From a virus, in IMG/VR virus record IMGVR_UViG_3300022074_000425, positions 1-21,743 of that record: a stretch of DNA of 21,743 nt; one strand, written 5' to 3'. Position 1 is the first letter of the stretch, and the number at the start of each line of letters is the position of its first letter. Shown here one piece after another: positions 1-5,527 of this stretch. The position numbers were made by a program, and so were the translations under genes. Below the pieces are notes generated by a model that had not been told where the DNA came from, ran no database searches, and saw only the letters and a list, made by a program, of their open reading frames with translations.

Positions 1-8
1 TGCAGCCT

Positions 9-1199
9 ATGCGCTCTCAGATTGCAGAGGGCAAGGTGTCTATCTATCAGTCACTCAAGGACATGCACAACGACAGGCAGATAGCTATGAAACCTGGCCG
101 TGCATTCAGCTTCATGTTCCCTGAGTTTGAGCACAAGCAGATCATCATGATGACTGATGCATACCTCAAGGAGTTTGCTGACCGTGACCTCACCTTGCAC
201 CAAGCTAAGGATGCTGAGTCATTCAAACGTGCATACTCGCATGAGCAGTCTCACAACGAGAACATCGACACCACTTGGTTTCGTAAGCATCTGGCTCACA
301 GCTGTATGCGCTACGAGTTTGATCACCTGCCTATGCACCCTGCAGAAGCCTATGCGTCTGGTGACTTCGAGATTGTGTATGCTACTGACTCTCATGGTCG
401 CATTGCTGCTCGTACTAACGTGTACTTCAAGCACCCTGACAAGCCACAGGCTTCACCTATCTACGGTGTATCAGAGCAAGCTATTGACTTTGTGTATGAT
501 CATCTGATACTACGTAATGTAGAGGTCAGAGACCCTGACTTCTCAGGTGCCAAGCTACGCAGAGTCGATCATGATGGTGGTGGCTTCATTGCACCATACC
601 TTGACCTAGCACCTCAGTCCCTCAATGACACTGGCTTATGGTTAGTGGTTACACATGGTGGTGAGATCAATGCCACTGACTATGGTGGGGTACTCAACGG
701 TCATTACACAACCTGTACTAGCTGTGGTGATGGTCTTGACGAGGATGACTACTACTACTCAGAGACTACTGATGAGCATTACTGTGAGTGTTGCTACTAC
801 AACGTCCACTTCTACTGTGAGTATGCAGGTGAGGACATTCATGAGGATGATGGTATCGTAGTATACAGAGTTATGCGTAGTGGTCAGCAGACTAACTTCA
901 GGGTATCTCGTGACTATGTACAGAACTGTGACACCTTCATCTACTGTGATGATGATGACGAGTATTGGGATGCAGATGACGTGACCTACATCGAGTGTGA
1001 GGACATCTGGGTATCACCCAATGGTATGGACGATTACTTCCTATCTGATTGGAGTGACGAGTGGTATCCCCGTACCGTGATGTGTACCCTTGACGATGGT
1101 AGTGATGTAGCTAAGTCTGAGCTAGATGAAGATGGTGGTATCTGGGAATTACAAGAAGATAACACATGGAAAAATGTACAAGGAGAATTAGATGTATAG
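9..1199 (+). CDS. Large Cys-rich acidic phage protein, possible zinc-binding
   Basis: Function not recognised. The frame is open to the left edge of the window, so the ATG at 9 may be internal and the gene 5'-partial. Counting from that ATG it has 396 residues. The N-terminal ~200 residues look globular, with a KPGRAFSFMFPE segment near residue 29 and a HPAEAYASGDFE segment near 110; my impression is that such sequence recurs in marine phage proteins of unknown function. Residues 236-270 hold CxxC (236-239), a CECC cluster (259-262) and C270, spaced like a zinc knuckle or treble clef. More Cys follow at 307, 313 and 330, separated by long Asp/Glu/Tyr runs. The C-terminal half is very acidic. 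It overlaps the next gene by 8 bp, so the two are probably co-translated. Zinc binding is an inference from Cys spacing only. Confidence 0.8.
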   Translation: MRSQIAEGKVSIYQSLKDMHNDRQIAMKPGRAFSFMFPEFEHKQIIMMTDAYLKEFADRDLTLHQAKDAESFKRAYSHEQSHNENIDTTWFRKHLAHSCMRYEFDHLPMHPAEAYASGDFEIVYATDSHGRIAARTNVYFKHPDKPQASPIYGVSEQAIDFVYDHLILRNVEVRDPDFSGAKLRRVDHDGGGFIAPYLDLAPQSLNDTGLWLVVTHGGEINATDYGGVLNGHYTTCTSCGDGLDEDDYYYSETTDEHYCECCYYNVHFYCEYAGEDIHEDDGIVVYRVMRSGQQTNFRVSRDYVQNCDTFIYCDDDDEYWDADDVTYIECEDIWVSPNGMDDYFLSDWSDEWYPRTVMCTLDDGSDVAKSELDEDGGIWELQEDNTWKNVQGELDV

Positions 1200-2148
1200 T
1201 TTGATAGAGATGCTGCGTTACATGAGGCCTGAAGCTTCGCAAGCGCAGAAAGAATTTTGTTTACGGTTCCTCGAACCTACCTTTGGGTTACCCGATATTC
1301 ACGGTAACTATGTCCACATCATTGGTGACAAGCCTCGACTATGCTTTGCGTCACACCATGATACAGTACACAAGCAGTCTGGTTATCAGAAGCTAGTGGT
1401 CATGAATGACGTGGTGTCTGTAGCTGACAGCAAGACTTCCAACTGCCTTGGTGCTGACTGTACCACTGGTGTCTGGCTCATGCTCAACATGATTGAGGCC
1501 GGCATCGAGGGTGTCTACGTAGTCCATGCAGCAGAGGAGATTGGTTGCAAGGGTAGCCGTGCATTGGTAGCTGACAACCCACCTTGGTTGAGTCATCTTG
1601 ACGCAGTGATCTCATTCGACAGATACGGTGACAACTCTGTGATCACACACCAGATGGGTATGCGTACTGCCTCTGATGAGTTCGCTAAGTCCTTCGCTGC
1701 AGCACTAGACCTACCACAACTAGAAGCTGATACGGGTGGCTCATACACAGACAGCAACGAGTACTCAGGTGTGGTCTCTGAGTGTACCAACATCAGTGTT
1801 GGTTACTATGGGCAGCATGGTGTCAACGAGACGCAAGACCTTGATTTTGCAGAGTTATTGTCTATTGCCTTGGTATCAGCTGACTGGTCTAAGCTAGTGT
1901 TTACTCGTGATCCAACTGTCTTTGAGGATGACTATGGACTCTACCCATACGGTAGTAACCGTACCTCTATTGACAGTGAGAACGTCAGTGACTTGATGAC
2001 TCTAGTACGAGACTATCCCAGTGCTGTTGCTGAGTTGCTTGACGCTTATGGCTTCACTCCATACTCGTTGATGGAGGAGTGTCACATCGAGGATACCAGT
2101 CAGTACTACACCTACCTCGATAACTATGCAGCAAGACGCTATGTGTGA
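1192..2148 (+). CDS. Zinc metallopeptidase, M20/M28/M42-like (clan MH)
   Basis: Predicted di-zinc exopeptidase (amino- or carboxypeptidase fold) of 318 residues. The full set of expected clan MH ligands can be read in order: an HxD motif in SHHDTVH (H55, D57), a bridging Asp in LGADCTTGV (D89), the catalytic/ligand Glu pair in AAEEIGCKGS (E115, E116), an Asp in SFDRYG (D143) and a late His in YGQHG (H209). Residues after ~235 form a short extra tail. There is no signal peptide, so it would act in the cytoplasm of the infected cell. An AAGGAG ribosome-binding site at 1180-1185 lies 6 nt before the ATG, inside the end of the upstream gene. Family assignment rests on motif order; M20, M28 and M42 cannot be separated by eye, and the substrate is unknown. 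It could instead act on a non-peptide amide. Confidence 0.85.
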   Translation: MYSLIEMLRYMRPEASQAQKEFCLRFLEPTFGLPDIHGNYVHIIGDKPRLCFASHHDTVHKQSGYQKLVVMNDVVSVADSKTSNCLGADCTTGVWLMLNMIEAGIEGVYVVHAAEEIGCKGSRALVADNPPWLSHLDAVISFDRYGDNSVITHQMGMRTASDEFAKSFAAALDLPQLEADTGGSYTDSNEYSGVVSECTNISVGYYGQHGVNETQDLDFAELLSIALVSADWSKLVFTRDPTVFEDDYGLYPYGSNRTSIDSENVSDLMTLVRDYPSAVAELLDAYGFTPYSLMEECHIEDTSQYYTYLDNYAARRYV

Positions 2149-2152
2149 CACG

Positions 2153-2180
2153 TTGACACAGTTGCTTGACAACCTAAAAT
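2153..2180 (+). promoter_or_regulatory. Candidate sigma70-type promoter
   Basis: TTGACA at 2153-2158, a 16-nt spacer, then TAAAAT at 2175-2180. A second TTGACA at 2166-2171 sits 16 nt before TATTTT at 2188-2193, so two overlapping start sites are possible. Both precede the palindrome array and would transcribe the recombinase and the genes after it. It is the best bacterial-type promoter I found in the + strand gene block. Recognition is by consensus only. Confidence 0.5.
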
Positions 2181-2187
2181 AAATGTG

Positions 2188-2270
2188 TATTTTAAATATA
2201 CTTAAAGTATAACTTAAAGTTTCTAACTTCTTTAAGAAGTAATTAAAAGCTTTAAGTGTACTTTAAGTAC
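2188..2270. repeat. Array of CTTWAAG-core palindromes (operator, iteron or att arm sites)
   Basis: Five copies of a CTTWAAG core occur at 2201-2207, 2213-2219, 2230-2236, 2250-2256 and 2261-2267. Four are centres of larger perfect inverted repeats with one central base: 2198-2210 (ATACTTAAAGTAT), 2211-2221 (AACTTAAAGTT), 2226-2240 (ACTTCTTTAAGAAGT) and 2258-2270 (GTACTTTAAGTAC). A degenerate sixth, TATTTTAAATA, lies at 2188-2198. Centre-to-centre distances are 11, 12, 17, 20 and 11 bp. The array lies between the candidate promoter and the recombinase ribosome-binding site, in an AT-rich non-coding stretch. Binding sites for a dimeric repressor, replication iterons or recombinase arm sites are all possible; the sequence alone does not decide. 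Confidence 0.7.
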
Positions 2271-2288
2271 GAACCTAAGGAGACTTAC

Positions 2289-2336
2289 ATGGACGATCCA
2301 CATGACGATGCCACAGGGTGGCTTGATGAGATTTAA
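2289..2336 (+). CDS. 15-residue mini-ORF before the recombinase (leader peptide candidate)
   Basis: An AAGGAG at 2277-2282 lies 6 nt before the ATG at 2289, the best-placed start signal in this region. It opens a 15-codon frame (MDDPHDDATGWLDEI) ending in TAA at 2334-2336. The recombinase runs in another frame and its ATG at 2326 lies inside the last codons of the mini-ORF, so ribosomes ending here could restart on the recombinase. This suggests translational coupling or a leader peptide. The peptide itself has no recognised function and could be only a byproduct of the start-site layout. Confidence 0.4.
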   Translation: MDDPHDDATGWLDEI

Positions 2337-3201
2337 AACAGCAGTTGAAAAATACTTGAGAACCAGACAGTTCAATTCTTTGTCGTATGCAACACAGAAA
2401 AACTATGAGTCATGCCTCAGGTCTTTCTGTCGTATGTCTTTGCTTGGCAAGACCATTGGTAACGTAACGGTCACCAACTTCACAACGATCCTCTGCACTG
2501 AGATGTATGACACATGGGAAGCTGAGTCCTCTACCTCCAATGCTAATCACAAGAGCAGGGTGTTCTCTGTGCTGATGAACTATCTGGTGTCAATGGACTT
2601 CATACCACACAACTGCATGTCCAGAGTCAGGAAGCGTACAAGCACACCACGTTCTGTGATCTGGACTCACGACCAAGTTGTATCATTCCTTGATACAGCC
2701 TTCACAAAGTTTGAGTGGCGTAACATCGGACTGATTGTTATGATGTGCTACGAGTGGGGGCAACGTCCAGTAGACATACGCAATCTCAAGTGGACTGACA
2801 TAGATGGTGCCGTGGTGACCATCACACAGTCCAAGCGTGGTGCTACCGTTGAGCTACCTGTGCCTGATAACCTGATGCCTATGCTTGAGCAACAACGTGA
2901 GGACTGGGACTTCCAAGACTACGTAGTGCCTCACCACAGGCCACAGGACAGCGCCTACAGGCCGCTAACAGTTTCTCAGATGACAGCACTGCTCAGAGAA
3001 GTTAAGGCTATTGCTGGGCTACCTGACGAGCTGCAGGTAGGTGACCTAAGGAAGACTGCTATTGTGGAGATGATTGAGGGTGGGGTTGACCACCTTGCAA
3101 TTCAATCTGTATCAGGGCATAAGAACGTGGCTAGTCTTAACCCGTACAATAAGTTTAGTTTGAACACAGCCAAAGCTGCACTTGAAAGGAGACAGCGATG
3201 A
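2326..3201 (+). CDS. int: Tyrosine recombinase / phage integrase
   Basis: Site-specific recombinase expected to join attP and attB or resolve genome multimers. Numbering from the ATG at 2326 (291 residues), an N-terminal SAM-like core-binding domain (about 1-95) with a typical TQKNYESCLRSF helix precedes the catalytic domain. Catalytic residues: Arg147 (GQRPVDIRNLKW), Lys170 (QSKRGA), Arg242 (GDLRKT), His265 (SGHKN) and the nucleophile Tyr274 (NPYNK), nine residues after the His as usual. The His of the HxxR box is replaced by Gly239. An earlier ATG at 2302 would add 8 residues but has no ribosome-binding site nearby; 2326 sits in the end of a well-initiated mini-ORF, so coupling favours it. 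The promoter and palindrome array lie directly upstream. It overlaps the next gene by ATGA. Confidence 0.9.
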   Translation: MRFKTAVEKYLRTRQFNSLSYATQKNYESCLRSFCRMSLLGKTIGNVTVTNFTTILCTEMYDTWEAESSTSNANHKSRVFSVLMNYLVSMDFIPHNCMSRVRKRTSTPRSVIWTHDQVVSFLDTAFTKFEWRNIGLIVMMCYEWGQRPVDIRNLKWTDIDGAVVTITQSKRGATVELPVPDNLMPMLEQQREDWDFQDYVVPHHRPQDSAYRPLTVSQMTALLREVKAIAGLPDELQVGDLRKTAIVEMIEGGVDHLAIQSVSGHKNVASLNPYNKFSLNTAKAALERRQR

Positions 3202-3386
3202 AAAGGAAAAGAGATATACCGCCTGAGGTATTCAGGCATTGGGCTAATTGTTTCATTGACGGTACGCTTGATGACGAGTATGCTGATGAGCTTGGAGAGA
3301 TCCTTGAGCTGCTTGCCAATAACGCAGAGTTCAATGAAGAGCTTAGGAAGAATCGTGGGGCTTGGTATGAAGGTTCCATACACTAA
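3198..3386 (+). CDS. Small hypothetical protein (62 aa)
   Basis: Unrecognised. It starts in an ATGA overlap with the recombinase stop, directly after GGAGACAGCG. It has a basic start (MKRKRDIPP), then an acidic helical body of about 45 residues ending in WYEGSIH. No membrane segment or Cys motif. It is probably translated together with the recombinase, so a small partner or regulator (for example a directionality factor) is conceivable, but nothing in the sequence proves it. Confidence 0.65.
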   Translation: MKRKRDIPPEVFRHWANCFIDGTLDDEYADELGEILELLANNAEFNEELRKNRGAWYEGSIH

Positions 3387-3501
3387 GCGTAACCCTATGG
3401 CTCAGGATCTTAGGCAACCTAAGTACAAGCAGCAGGTGATTCCTAATAAGAAGAAGCCTGTACCTAAACGTAAACAAAAACATAAAGGAGTTGAAAGCTG
3501 A
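3367..3501 (+). CDS. Small very basic phage protein (44 aa)
   Basis: The open frame extends upstream to 3256, but the start at 3367 is preferred. It follows a GTGGGG stretch, and it gives a protein whose whole length fits a pattern I associate with many T7-like marine phages: a RNPxAxxLRxxxYKxxV core followed by KK-rich and RK-rich tails (here KRNPMAQDLRQPKYKQQVIP, then KKKPVPKRKQKHK). About one third of residues are Lys or Arg, so nucleic acid binding is plausible. Function is not known. It overlaps the 3' end of the previous gene by 20 bp and the next start by one base. Confidence 0.7.
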   Translation: MKVPYTKRNPMAQDLRQPKYKQQVIPNKKKPVPKRKQKHKGVES

Positions 3502-3737
3502 TGTATTCATATCACGCAATAAACATCGACGGATCTACTACCCTTAGTCCTCAACTAAAAACTATCAAGGCTTTGCGGGAACGTTACTTCCGTCAAGGTG
3601 AGGTATTCAAAGATCACGGATCGGTATCTGAGATTGTAGTTTTTAAGGGGCGTAAGATACATGGTTACTATACCCCTGAGTTTAAGCTTGACAGCAGCAA
3701 GCCAGCTGATATACACAATATTTTTTATGGGATGTAG
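3501..3737 (+). CDS. Hypothetical protein (78 aa)
   Basis: Unrecognised soluble protein. It begins in a TGATG overlap with the preceding stop; AAAGGAG is a few bases further upstream than ideal, about 11 nt. The sequence alternates short beta-like segments (SEIVVFKGRKIHGYY) with a basic helix (LKTIKALRERYFRQGEVF). No catalytic motif, Cys pair or membrane helix is visible. It belongs to the chain of small genes between the recombinase and thyX. Confidence 0.65.
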   Translation: MYSYHAINIDGSTTLSPQLKTIKALRERYFRQGEVFKDHGSVSEIVVFKGRKIHGYYTPEFKLDSSKPADIHNIFYGM

Positions 3738-3740
3738 ATT

Positions 3741-3941
3741 ATGAAGATAACTAGAGTAAGTCCGTTTTCAAATAAGAAGACAACGCTTGAGATTGACGTG
3801 ACAGCTAGGCAAATAGCTTCATGGGAGAAGGGCGAGTTGATACAAGATGCAATGCCTAACTTGACAGCAGGTGAACGTGAGTTTATCAAGATAGGTGTTA
3901 CACCTGACGAGTGGGATGATATATTTGGAGTTGATAAATGA
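3741..3941 (+). CDS. Conserved small phage protein (66 aa), GELIQ/GVTPDEWDDIF type
   Basis: A compact protein with the pattern (T)xxIDVTxxQIxxWEKGELIQDAxPNLTAxEREFIKIGVTPDEWDDIF. From memory, very similar small proteins of unknown function recur in marine podoviruses and prophages, which supports it being a real gene; I cannot name a domain. It is acidic toward the C-terminus and has no membrane segment. It ends in an ATGA overlap with the next small gene. Confidence 0.75.
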   Translation: MKITRVSPFSNKKTTLEIDVTARQIASWEKGELIQDAMPNLTAGEREFIKIGVTPDEWDDIFGVDK

Positions 3942-4024
3942 CTGAGGCATTGACAGCACTTTGTATACTGCTATTTTTAATCCTTGGTATTGTTTTTATA
4001 ATAGTGAGTGAGGTAAATAAATGA
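3938..4024 (+). CDS. 28-aa single-pass membrane peptide
   Basis: Twenty-eight residues: a short N-terminus (MTEAL), a hydrophobic stretch of about 18 residues (TALCILLFLILGIVFIIV) and a short polar tail (SEVNK). It is locked in by stop/start overlaps on both sides: its ATG shares ATGA with the 66-aa gene's stop, and its TGA shares ATGA with the thyX start. That arrangement favours a translated gene rather than a chance frame. It probably sits in the host inner membrane. Its role is unknown; holin-like, antiholin or superinfection functions are all possible for such peptides. Confidence 0.6.
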   Translation: MTEALTALCILLFLILGIVFIIVSEVNK

Positions 4025-4743
4025 TTGAAGTAACACACGTAGATCACATGGGCAAAGACTTGAGCGTTGCTAATGCAGCACGAGTAAGCTTTGGCAAGAA
4101 GAGTGATCTGGATTGGAGTGACCCTTGGAGTCCACCCAAGTTGAGGGAGAAGGATGCCAAGCTGATACGCTACCTTGCTAAGAATGAACACATCAGCCCC
4201 TTTGGGCATTGCTTTGCAAGCTTCCACGTCAAAGCACCTGTGTTTGTAGCACGTCAGCTTGTCAAGCATAAGTTCTTACGGTGGAATGAGATCAGCCGTA
4301 GGTATGTGGACAATGAGCCTGAGTTTTTTATTCCTGTCGATTGGAGAGAAAAATCAGATGATAAAAAACAGGGTAGTGGTACTGGTTTTGTCAATGAACT
4401 GCCTCAAGATGACTCTGAAGACTATGCATCTGACAAAGGTTACTTGGTGGATCATTGGACTACAAATACAACCCGTTACGTAGAGGATAACATATACTAC
4501 CCTGCCCTGCATACTTATAGAGAGATGTTAGATGCAGGTGTATGCCCAGAGCAAGCACGTATGGTACTGCCACAGTCTATGATGACTGAGTGGTACTGGT
4601 CAGGTAGCTTAGATGCATTTGCTGACATGTGTAACCTACGCTGTAAGCCTGACACACAAGCTGAGACAAGGTTTGTGGCTGATGCTATCTCTGAGGAGAT
4701 GGAGAAACTATTCCCTGTGTCATGGGAAGCTTTATTGTCATGA
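4021..4743 (+). CDS. thyX: Flavin-dependent thymidylate synthase ThyX
   Basis: Makes dTMP from dUMP with methylene-tetrahydrofolate, FAD and NADPH, feeding phage DNA synthesis. The 240 residues match ThyX length and motifs. The signature RHR(x7)S region reads KHKFLRWNEISRRYV (residues 82-96): spacing to Ser92 is exact, but both arginines of RHR are lysines. Other supports are AARVSFGK at the N-terminus, HxSPFGHxxASFHVKAPVFVARQ (about 57-79), EQARMVLP with Arg180, and the C-terminal LRCKPDTQAETR, which resembles the LR..AQ.EIR of the family. Lys-for-Arg changes in this motif appear familiar from cyanophage ThyX, but that is from memory. The start at 4021 uses a GAGG ribosome-binding site and an ATGA overlap; the stop overlaps the next gene in the same way. 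Confidence 0.95.
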   Translation: MIEVTHVDHMGKDLSVANAARVSFGKKSDLDWSDPWSPPKLREKDAKLIRYLAKNEHISPFGHCFASFHVKAPVFVARQLVKHKFLRWNEISRRYVDNEPEFFIPVDWREKSDDKKQGSGTGFVNELPQDDSEDYASDKGYLVDHWTTNTTRYVEDNIYYPALHTYREMLDAGVCPEQARMVLPQSMMTEWYWSGSLDAFADMCNLRCKPDTQAETRFVADAISEEMEKLFPVSWEALLS

Positions 4744-4889
4744 CAGTAGTAGAGTTTATACCCTATATTATAACACTGTCTATCATGATTATCAGTATAG
4801 CTTTTATACCGTGCTGGGTAATATTTTTAATAGTAAGGAAAATTAATGCAAGAAAATACAGACAGAGCAATCAAAAAGGAGAAAGATGA
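4740..4889 (+). CDS. 49-aa small membrane protein
   Basis: Begins in an ATGA overlap with the thyX stop. Residues 5-32 are almost entirely hydrophobic (FIPYIITLSIMIISIAFIP, then CWVIFLIV). This is enough for one long transmembrane helix or a tight hairpin, since a proline sits in the middle. A strongly basic tail follows (RKINARKYRQ...), so by the positive-inside rule the C-terminus should be cytoplasmic. The size and layout fit a small holin or other inner-membrane peptide, but nothing proves this. A 16-codon frame at 4845-4895 with its own weak AAGGAA lies across its 3' part and could compete. Confidence 0.6.
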   Translation: MTVVEFIPYIITLSIMIISIAFIPCWVIFLIVRKINARKYRQSNQKGER

Positions 4890-5017
4890 TGATTGAAGTA
4901 ATTGGAATTGCAATTTTATCTGGTATAATTGGTATGATGCTTGGCTTGAAGATAGGTTGGCGTGATGCCAAGCGCCTCTATGATCCCTACCTACCAGGAT
5001 ATAAAGATGGCAGGTAA
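4886..5017 (+). CDS. 43-aa membrane-anchored small protein
   Basis: The start ATG at 4886 (or the adjacent ATG at 4889) follows AAAAAGGAGAAAG, a strong ribosome-binding site. An N-terminal hydrophobic segment (residues 4-22, VIGIAILSGIIGMMLGLKI) with glycine spacing is followed by a polar tail, GWRDAKRLYDPYLPGYKDGR. This is a single-pass protein with its tail probably in the cytoplasm. Function unknown. It overlaps the preceding small gene by ATGA and the next one by about 11 bp. Confidence 0.65.
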   Translation: MMIEVIGIAILSGIIGMMLGLKIGWRDAKRLYDPYLPGYKDGR

Positions 5018-5168
5018 TATCAACGGTGCAATCAAGGCGTCAGCTATAGTAGCATTTATAATAGCAGGTCTACCAATACTGGTTGCTATGACGTATGATG
5101 AGTTTCCACGCTATTGTAAACAGACAATACTGCTGCCATGTATAGGGGTGAGTGATGAAGATGAATGA
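5007..5168 (+). CDS. 53-aa single-pass membrane protein
   Basis: The ATG at 5007 is chosen because an AGGA lies about 8 nt upstream and it gives a short hydrophilic start before the membrane helix; the open frame itself continues upstream. A hydrophobic helix at about residues 9-27 (KASAIVAFIIAGLPILVAMT) is followed by a soluble tail with two Cys and an acidic end (GVSDEDE). Fourth in a run of tiny membrane proteins around thyX. Function unknown. Confidence 0.6.
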   Translation: MAGNINGAIKASAIVAFIIAGLPILVAMTYDEFPRYCKQTILLPCIGVSDEDE

Positions 5169-5331
5169 TGTAAAAATAATAAGCATAGAAGATCACGAGG
5201 ATGGCAGTGCTACGCTACAAGTAGAGTGTGATCCAGAAACTTTTATGGCTATCTTTAACGTAGGGTTTGTAGCCTTAGTCAAAGCTGGCTTAGAATCAGA
5301 AAGGAGTGAAGATGTACGCAGTGGAGATTGA
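5155..5331 (+). CDS. Conserved small phage protein (58 aa), EDHEDGSATLQVECDP type
   Basis: Starts at ATG 5155, or 5161 two codons later; GGGGTGAG lies about 6 nt upstream of the first. The sequence VKIISIEDHEDGSATLQVECDPETFMAIFNVGFVALVKAGL fits a pattern I recall from small uncharacterised proteins of marine podoviruses: a short beta-hairpin-like half followed by one helix. Soluble, acidic, no catalytic motif. Its 3' end overlaps the next gene by 20 bp. Confidence 0.65.
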   Translation: MKMNDVKIISIEDHEDGSATLQVECDPETFMAIFNVGFVALVKAGLESERSEDVRSGD

Positions 5332-5527
5332 GGTTGAGAAGGGTGAGTACACCCTAGTACGAAAAGAAAACCCTTGGACCTACGATACAGAGGTGCGAAC
5401 CTTTGAGACCAAGGAGCAAGCAGAGGCAGAAGCTGCAAGATGGAACACGGGGCGTGTAATTAACTATTTACATTACATCCGACCTATGACAAAAGAGGAG
5501 CGTGAAAGAGCAAAGCATGTCCGATAA
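5312..5527 (+). CDS. Hypothetical protein (71 aa)
   Basis: The ATG at 5312 is preferred over an in-frame GTG at 5306 because AAGGAG at 5301-5306 gives a 5-nt spacing. It is a soluble, highly charged protein with a beta-rich N-terminal half (MYAVEIEVEKGEYTLV) and a helix rich in Glu/Ala (KEQAEAEAARWNTGRV), ending in MTKEERERAKHVR. No enzymatic motif. It overlaps the start of the primase-helicase gene by 11 bp, so it is probably translated with the replication genes. Function unknown. Confidence 0.7.
   Translation: MYAVEIEVEKGEYTLVRKENPWTYDTEVRTFETKEQAEAEAARWNTGRVINYLHYIRPMTKEERERAKHVR

Noticed and set aside
3256-3366. Longer N-terminus for the small basic protein
   Set aside because: The added residues overlap the 62-aa gene almost fully and the conserved-looking basic pattern starts only at 3367.
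4845-4895. 16-codon frame with AAGGAA upstream (start MQENTDRAIK)
   Set aside because: It crosses two better supported membrane-protein genes that are joined by ATGA overlaps; too short to support by itself.
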